Assembly: GCF_039614725.1 (NCBI RefSeq)
Contig: NZ_CP154859.1
Location: 1,364,001 to 1,428,000 of the forward strand
Length of the DNA stretch: 64,000 bases
Direction of reading: 5' to 3'
From: Thauera sp. JM12B12
GTDB lineage: Bacteria; Pseudomonadota; Gammaproteobacteria; Burkholderiales; Rhodocyclaceae
Positions 59,424 to 64,000 of the stretch are shown here, one piece after another. A model generated the notes under the pieces. The model did no database searches. It was not told where the DNA came from and worked only from the letters and a program-made list of their open reading frames with translations. Position numbers and translations under genes: made by a program. The first letter of the stretch is position 1. The number at the start of each line of letters is the position of its first letter.

Positions 59424-60251
59424 ATGCACGCCCTTCCTACCCTGTTCGTCTCGCACGGCGCGCCCACGTTTGCGCTCGACCCCGGCCTCGCGGGCGCGAA
59501 TCTCGCCGCGCTGGGACGCCGGCTACCGCGCCCGCAGGCGGTGCTGGTGGTCTCGCCGCACTGGATGACGCGCCAGCCGCGGGTCACCCTGTCGCCGCGG
59601 CCGGAGACGATCCACGACTTCGGTGGCTTCGACCCGGCGCTCTACACGCTGCGCTACCCGGCCGCGGGTGCGCATCTCGTCGCTCGCCGCGCGCTCGAAC
59701 TGCTCGCGGCGGCAGGGCTGGCCGCCGCCCCCGATGCCGACCGCGGGCTCGACCACGGCGCCTGGGTGCCGCTGATGCACCTCTACCCCGAGGCCGACGT
59801 GCCCGTGCTGCAGGTGTCGCTGCCGGTGTGGCTGGACGCCGATGGCGCCTATCAGTACGGTCGCGCACTGGCGCCGCTGGCGAACGCGGGCGTGCTGATC
59901 GTGGGTTCCGGCAGCCTGACTCATAACCTGTACGAGTTCCGCCTCGGCGATCCGCGCGCAGAAGCCTACGCGACCGAGTTCGCGCACTGGGTGCGCGACG
60001 CGGTGCTGGCGGGCGATCATGAGCGTCTGCGGCGGGCGCTCGCGATCGCGCCGCACGCACGCAGGGCGCATCCCACCGCCGAACACTACCTGCCGCTGCT
60101 GGTCGCCGCGGGCGCGGCGGCGCAGGCCGTGCCCGCGAGCGTCATCGAGGGCGGCATCGTGCATGGCGTGCTGTCGATGGATTCCTTCCTCTTCGGTGCG
60201 GACCCCGCCCTCGGCCAGGACGCCACCGGGAACACCCGGGCGGCCGACTGA
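59424..60251 (+). CDS. ygiD: DODA-type extradiol aromatic ring-opening dioxygenase
   Basis: The 275-aa protein belongs to the class III extradiol LigB/DODA family. Metal-binding His residues are seen in FVSHGAP (His11), VVSPHWMT (His46) and LDHGAWVPL (His111), with GSGSLTHNL and HGVLSMDSF further on. The length fits YgiD, a 4,5-DOPA extradiol dioxygenase. The start ATG (MHALPTLF) has GGAG 7 nt upstream; a longer frame upstream lacks a site. It marks the return to high-G+C backbone after the island scar. Confidence 0.9.
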   Translation: MHALPTLFVSHGAPTFALDPGLAGANLAALGRRLPRPQAVLVVSPHWMTRQPRVTLSPRPETIHDFGGFDPALYTLRYPAAGAHLVARRALELLAAAGLAAAPDADRGLDHGAWVPLMHLYPEADVPVLQVSLPVWLDADGAYQYGRALAPLANAGVLIVGSGSLTHNLYEFRLGDPRAEAYATEFAHWVRDAVLAGDHERLRRALAIAPHARRAHPTAEHYLPLLVAAGAAAQAVPASVIEGGIVHGVLSMDSFLFGADPALGQDATGNTRAAD

Positions 60252-60357
60252 GTTCCCGCGATCGACGCGGCCGCCACCACGCCGACAGCCGTGTCGCCGG
60301 GGATGATCATGGCGCGGGAGGCGACGCGTCTGCCCGCGGCCGTGGCTGCGCGGGGGC

Positions 60358-63186
60358 TCAAGGGCTGCGCTGGCGTGCGGCCCCAAGGAAGTGCAAGCGG
60401 AGCGAGAGCACGCTGGCCGCAGCGCTCGCGGTCATCGCCGCGGTCATGAGGGGCCGCCCGCGATCGCGCCGCAGGCCTACCGGCTGCAGGCCGGCGGCAA
60501 TCGCCTCGTCGATCGTTGCGCCGGCGGCGTCGTCGAACCATTCGGCCGCGTGACGGTTGGCCGCCATGTGCGAGGGGTCGGGCCGGAACACCAGCAGCAC
60601 CTTGTCGAGCATGGCCTCGTTCTTCAGGAGTTCATACTCCCATTTCACCCCCGGCGAGTCGCTCGCCACCAGCACGATGGCCTGGGCCGCGCGGGCGGCA
60701 GCGGCCAGGGTCTGCTGCCAGTCTGCGTGGTCCGAGTAATGGCGCTGCGCGCCGAAGGGCGTGCGCTTGTCGCCCGGCCGGCCGAGCGCGATCACCGGCC
60801 CGAACTGCGCGAGCTCGTCGACCAGCGCCTCGTCCAGGTTCTGGCGGAAGGACCACAGATCCAGCCAGCGCGCGGGCAGGTCCCAGGGACGCCGCCGGAA
60901 GCTGCACTGATCGTCATCGAAGCCGCGCAGGAAAAGGATCGGGCGATCCGGCGCGGAGGCCAAGGCCGGGCGCCACATCTCGCGTGCGCTCAGGCGTTTG
61001 CCGATGTGGAAGAGCGCATGGCCGAGCACGATCACGAATGCGCCGATGAGGGCCCGCGAGCGCGCGAGCACGCCGCCCGTGTAGACGACGAAGCGCGCCA
61101 GGAACAGGGCCCAGAAAGCGGGGTTCTTCAGCGCGTCAAGCCGCCACGATGACGACGGCAGGCCCGATGCGGCGGCCATGCGGACCCAGAAGCCCTGGTC
61201 GCGGAGCGCGCCGAACAGAAGCTCCCGTGGCCGGTCGCCGGCCAGCAGCAGCCGCAGACGGACGAAGCGGGCCAGCGCAAGGCAGACGAAGGCGAGGGCG
61301 ACCAGCGCGGCCAGGGTGCCGAGTAGCTCCGTCAGATCGCGGTCGCCCTCCATCCAGAGCCAGACGATTCCGGCAAGCGCCGCTGCGACGAGGGCGGCGG
61401 AGAGGCCCAGGAAGACGGGGCGCGCACTCCTGCGGTCGTTGCCCGCCAGCAGACCGGACCCGAGCCATAGCAGCAGACAGGCGAAGACGCCCACGATCGC
61501 GAGCGGCTCGTCGCCGGACTCGTCGATCATCTCCAGCAGGCCGTAGCCGAGCAGCCCGCCGAAGAGCTGCCACGCCAGCGAGCCGATGGCGCATCCGCTG
61601 ACCAGCGCCAGCAGCCGGAAGCGGTCCTGCCTGTCCAGCCAGTCCCAGAAGGCGAAGCCGAGTGGCGTGAGCGCGAGCAGGGCCCCGACCGCGTAGTGCC
61701 AGTCCTCGAGCAGCGGTTCGCCGCCGAAGGCCTCCGATGCCTGCTCGACGAAACGCTGCGTGCCGTATACCTCGACGAGCTGCCACAGCACCACGAAGGG
61801 CGCGGCGGCGACAAGGAAGGAGCGCCAGGTCGCCGAGCGGTCGACCTGCTCGACGATCTCCGCAAGGGGCGACACGTCGATCAGCGCGACGGTGCCCGAA
61901 GCCGCGGGGGGCGTCGCGACCGGATCGCCGTGCCGCGCATCGAACGGCGCGAGCTCGCGACCGATCGCAAGGAAGGTGCCGCAGAAGGCGAACGGGAAGC
62001 TGACGAGGCCGATGGTCGCGAGCGGACCGGAGGCTCCGCCGCCCAGCCCTGCGGGCGCAATCGCCGCGGCGGACAGCCATGCCACCATCAGCAGGGGCGG
62101 TACGAAGACCAGGCTGCGCGCGCGCCAGTGGGTGCCTGCGGTGAACGAAATCGCCGCCACCAGCCACAGGGCGGCCCCGTAGGACGGTACGGTGAAGCGT
62201 GTCAGCAGGGGCGTGATCAGCAGGATCCCGATCCAGGCCAGCGCGAGCCGTGCGACGGCCCTGGCGTCCGGCAGGCCGCGGGCGCCGGGTGCCATGAAGG
62301 CTCGGAACAGGCGGCCGGCGAAGACTGCCGCGAGGCTCCCGAGCAGGACATCCCACCCGAGGCGCGACCATTCCGCCACCGTGACGCTGTGCTCGAGCGA
62401 CTCCCCGATGGCGAGCGCGAACAGGCGATCGATGAGCAGGCCGGCGAACAGCATGGCGACGAGGGTGCGCGGACGGCAACAGCCGAGCACGGCGAGGCCG
62501 AAGCAGGCGATCGGGACGAAGCTGGAGAGGCTGTAGTTGCCGAAACGGATGCTCGCGGATCCGAGCTGGACCGAGCCCGTGCTCGCCAGCCCCGCCAGGA
62601 CCAGGGCCGCACCCAGGATAGCGAGGGCACCGACGGCGCGCCGCGGGCGCTCCGTCCACACCGCACCTGCCAGTGCCTCCCAGCGGATGGCAAGGAGCAG
62701 GATGAGGATGGCCGGAATCGCGAGGAGATTGACCCGGAGTTCGCCGGGTGGCGAGATCACCCGCCATGGCGCGAGGTCGAGCGCGGCGACCACCAGCAGG
62801 CAGAACCCGGCGATCGCCGGAAGGGCCGTGTCGCCGCGCAGCCAGCGCCCGGGCGGTGGCATCGAGAACCGTTGGTCGACCGCCGCGGCGACGGCCAGGG
62901 AGAGCAGCAGCGTCGCGCTCGAGACCCCGAAGCGGAGCCCGATGCCCGCATCGAGGGTGAGCCCGAGCGCGGGAAGGAGCGCGAGCGGCCACCACGCGCG
63001 CAGCACGCCGACCCCGTGCCGGGCGGCCAGCCAGCCTGCCAGCACGGGCAGGAACCAGGTGAGATCGAGACTGACCGGGAGCGCCTCGACGAACTGGATC
63101 CAGAAGGACCCGGTCATCAGCAAGCCGAGAGCCAGAACGCGGCGCCCTGAGGGCGTGTCCGGGGAAGCGTGCGCGACAGCAGACAT
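60358..63186 (-). CDS. large polytopic membrane protein with TIR-like C-terminal domain
   Basis: The 942-aa protein (MSAVAHASPDTPSGRRVLAL) has an N-terminal half with about 8-10 hydrophobic helices reminiscent of MASE1-type sensors (FWIQFVEALPVSLDLTWFLP), more helices to about residue 700, and then a soluble C terminus. That part (RPILFLRGFDDDQCSFRR, then LDEALVDELAQFGPVIALGR, HADWQQTLAAAARAAQAIVL and KWEYELL) has the strand/helix order and a catalytic-like Glu of TIR-like domains. A start upstream would give 45 extra residues, but AGGGGGG precedes this ATG. It could be a membrane sensor or signalling protein; function unknown. Confidence 0.7.
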   Translation of the reverse strand: MSAVAHASPDTPSGRRVLALGLLMTGSFWIQFVEALPVSLDLTWFLPVLAGWLAARHGVGVLRAWWPLALLPALGLTLDAGIGLRFGVSSATLLLSLAVAAAVDQRFSMPPPGRWLRGDTALPAIAGFCLLVVAALDLAPWRVISPPGELRVNLLAIPAILILLLAIRWEALAGAVWTERPRRAVGALAILGAALVLAGLASTGSVQLGSASIRFGNYSLSSFVPIACFGLAVLGCCRPRTLVAMLFAGLLIDRLFALAIGESLEHSVTVAEWSRLGWDVLLGSLAAVFAGRLFRAFMAPGARGLPDARAVARLALAWIGILLITPLLTRFTVPSYGAALWLVAAISFTAGTHWRARSLVFVPPLLMVAWLSAAAIAPAGLGGGASGPLATIGLVSFPFAFCGTFLAIGRELAPFDARHGDPVATPPAASGTVALIDVSPLAEIVEQVDRSATWRSFLVAAAPFVVLWQLVEVYGTQRFVEQASEAFGGEPLLEDWHYAVGALLALTPLGFAFWDWLDRQDRFRLLALVSGCAIGSLAWQLFGGLLGYGLLEMIDESGDEPLAIVGVFACLLLWLGSGLLAGNDRRSARPVFLGLSAALVAAALAGIVWLWMEGDRDLTELLGTLAALVALAFVCLALARFVRLRLLLAGDRPRELLFGALRDQGFWVRMAAASGLPSSSWRLDALKNPAFWALFLARFVVYTGGVLARSRALIGAFVIVLGHALFHIGKRLSAREMWRPALASAPDRPILFLRGFDDDQCSFRRRPWDLPARWLDLWSFRQNLDEALVDELAQFGPVIALGRPGDKRTPFGAQRHYSDHADWQQTLAAAARAAQAIVLVASDSPGVKWEYELLKNEAMLDKVLLVFRPDPSHMAANRHAAEWFDDAAGATIDEAIAAGLQPVGLRRDRGRPLMTAAMTASAAASVLSLRLHFLGAARQRSP

Positions 63187-63366
63187 CTTGCGACCCCCCT
63201 GACGGTGTGGCGTCCATCCCGCATGGGTGGCCCGTGACCCGGATCGAACGCTCGACCTGATATCAATATAGGCCGGCGGGGGGCGGCGGCAAGGTGGTGG
63301 ATCCTGCGCGAGGCGCGGCACCGGTAGCGAGGGGCCTGCGGCTGCTCCAGAGTCGGCGCTGGTCTC

Positions 63367-64000
63367 TCAGTCGCCCGCGCGCCACGGCATGGCCGGTGCG
63401 ACGAGCCGCGGCGCCCGGCCGTCGCCGACCGGGCCGAAGCGTGGACCGCCCTGTTCCCACTCCGCCTGCGCCTGCGCGATGTCGGCCTTGCTGTGGCCGA
63501 CGAAGTTCCACCACATCAGCACCGGCTCCGCGAACGGCACGCCACCCAGCAACAGGGCGCGCCCGCCCGCCGGCAGGGCCAGACGCAGGCTGCGCCGATC
63601 CTTGCCGAGGTAGGCGAGCTCGTCGGTGCCGATGAGCTCGCCGTCGACCGTCGCCTCGCCCACGAGCGGCATCAGCCCGTATTCGAAATCCGGGTCGAGT
63701 GCGAGCGTGAGCACGTCCGCCGCGTCGCAGGCGATGTCGATGCCGACCAGCGGCGAATGGATGCGCGCCGGCGCGCTCCGCGGGCCATGGCGGCCGGCGA
63801 GCAGGGTCAGCTCGGCGCCGCCCTCGCGCCATTGCGGCAGCGCCGGGTAGTGGTCGAAGGCCGGGGCGCAATCCTTGTGCGCCGGTGGCAGGGCGATCCA
63901 GAGCTGCGCCGCGTGCAGGCGCGCGCCGTCGTGCAGGGAGTCCTCGGTGTGGGCGATGCCATGACCCGCGGTCATCAGGTTGACCTGGCCGGGGCGGATG
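63367..64000 (-). CDS. pirin-family protein (5' end outside window)
   Basis: A bicupin pirin protein is read on the minus strand and continues past base 64000; at least 211 residues are visible. RPGQVNLMTAGHGIAHTEDS is the family's N-terminal metal-cupin signature (two His and Glu), and LLLGGVPFAEPVLMWWNFVG is the conserved C-cupin motif. Pirins are iron-binding proteins; some bacterial ones are quercetinases, others regulators. No partner gene is seen. Confidence 0.92.
   Translation of the reverse strand, partial: IRPGQVNLMTAGHGIAHTEDSLHDGARLHAAQLWIALPPAHKDCAPAFDHYPALPQWREGGAELTLLAGRHGPRSAPARIHSPLVGIDIACDAADVLTLALDPDFEYGLMPLVGEATVDGELIGTDELAYLGKDRRSLRLALPAGGRALLLGGVPFAEPVLMWWNFVGHSKADIAQAQAEWEQGGPRFGPVGDGRAPRLVAPAMPWRAGD

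Overview
The window is high-G+C bacterial DNA (sampled coding lines are about 65-80% G+C). Its genes look betaproteobacterial, most like the Thauera/Azoarcus/Zoogloea group: a meta-cleavage aromatic pathway, a pyruvate dehydrogenase cluster whose E3 carries an N-terminal lipoyl domain, and HD-GYP/EAL c-di-GMP genes. The taxon is an inference from gene content; no rRNA is present.

Backbone, left part (1-32.9 kb). Positions 1-5.7 kb hold part of a catechol meta-cleavage locus: the 3' end of an extradiol catechol 2,3-dioxygenase, a GntR/FCD regulator, a GlcG-like protein, acetaldehyde dehydrogenase, 4-hydroxy-2-oxovalerate aldolase, 4-oxalocrotonate tautomerase, an ABM-domain membrane protein and an FAH-family hydrolase. 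A 13-bp motif containing the palindrome TCTCGAGA occurs before two of its transcription units and may be the regulator's operator. Then come purL, an HD-GYP/EAL pair, a copper group (DUF2946, PCu(A)C, TonB copper receptor), aceE-aceF-lpdA on the minus strand, a periplasmic binding protein divergent from a PAS histidine kinase/FixJ-type regulator pair, a NhaP2-type antiporter, and folD-purE-purK-tsaC ending at tRNA-Ala(CGC).

Genomic island (about 33.0-57.0 kb). It sits at the 3' end of tRNA-Ala. It begins with a tyrosine integrase, then AlpA, a primase-like/DUF3631 replication module and small genes of unknown function. The cargo is a nine-gene run (39.3-56.9 kb), of which the first eight are tightly packed: SNF2 helicase with a DUF3883-like C terminus, Septu PtuA and PtuB, DUF1156 DNA methylase, DUF262/HNH protein, a GrpE-like protein, an actin/Hsp70-like ATPase, a DUF499 ATPase and a final protein with two hydrophobic segments. 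It reads as a DISARM-like core (helicase, methylase, DUF499; high G+C) with lower-G+C modules inserted. The middle 1.2 kb of the methylase gene is also low in G+C, suggesting exchange of an internal domain.

Right boundary and scar (57.0-59.4 kb). A second, about 96% identical copy of the tRNA-end/attachment/integrase-start region lies at 57021-57348. Its integrase is cut after 43 codons and joined to a truncated IS21-type istB that also has an in-frame amber stop. A FitAB/VapBC-type toxin-antitoxin pair follows, whose PIN toxin has lost its first catalytic Asp, and then an IS66 remnant. This looks like the decayed stump of an older related element.

Backbone, right part (59.4-64 kb): a DODA-type dioxygenase, a large polytopic membrane protein with a possible TIR-like C-terminal domain, and a pirin cut by the window end.
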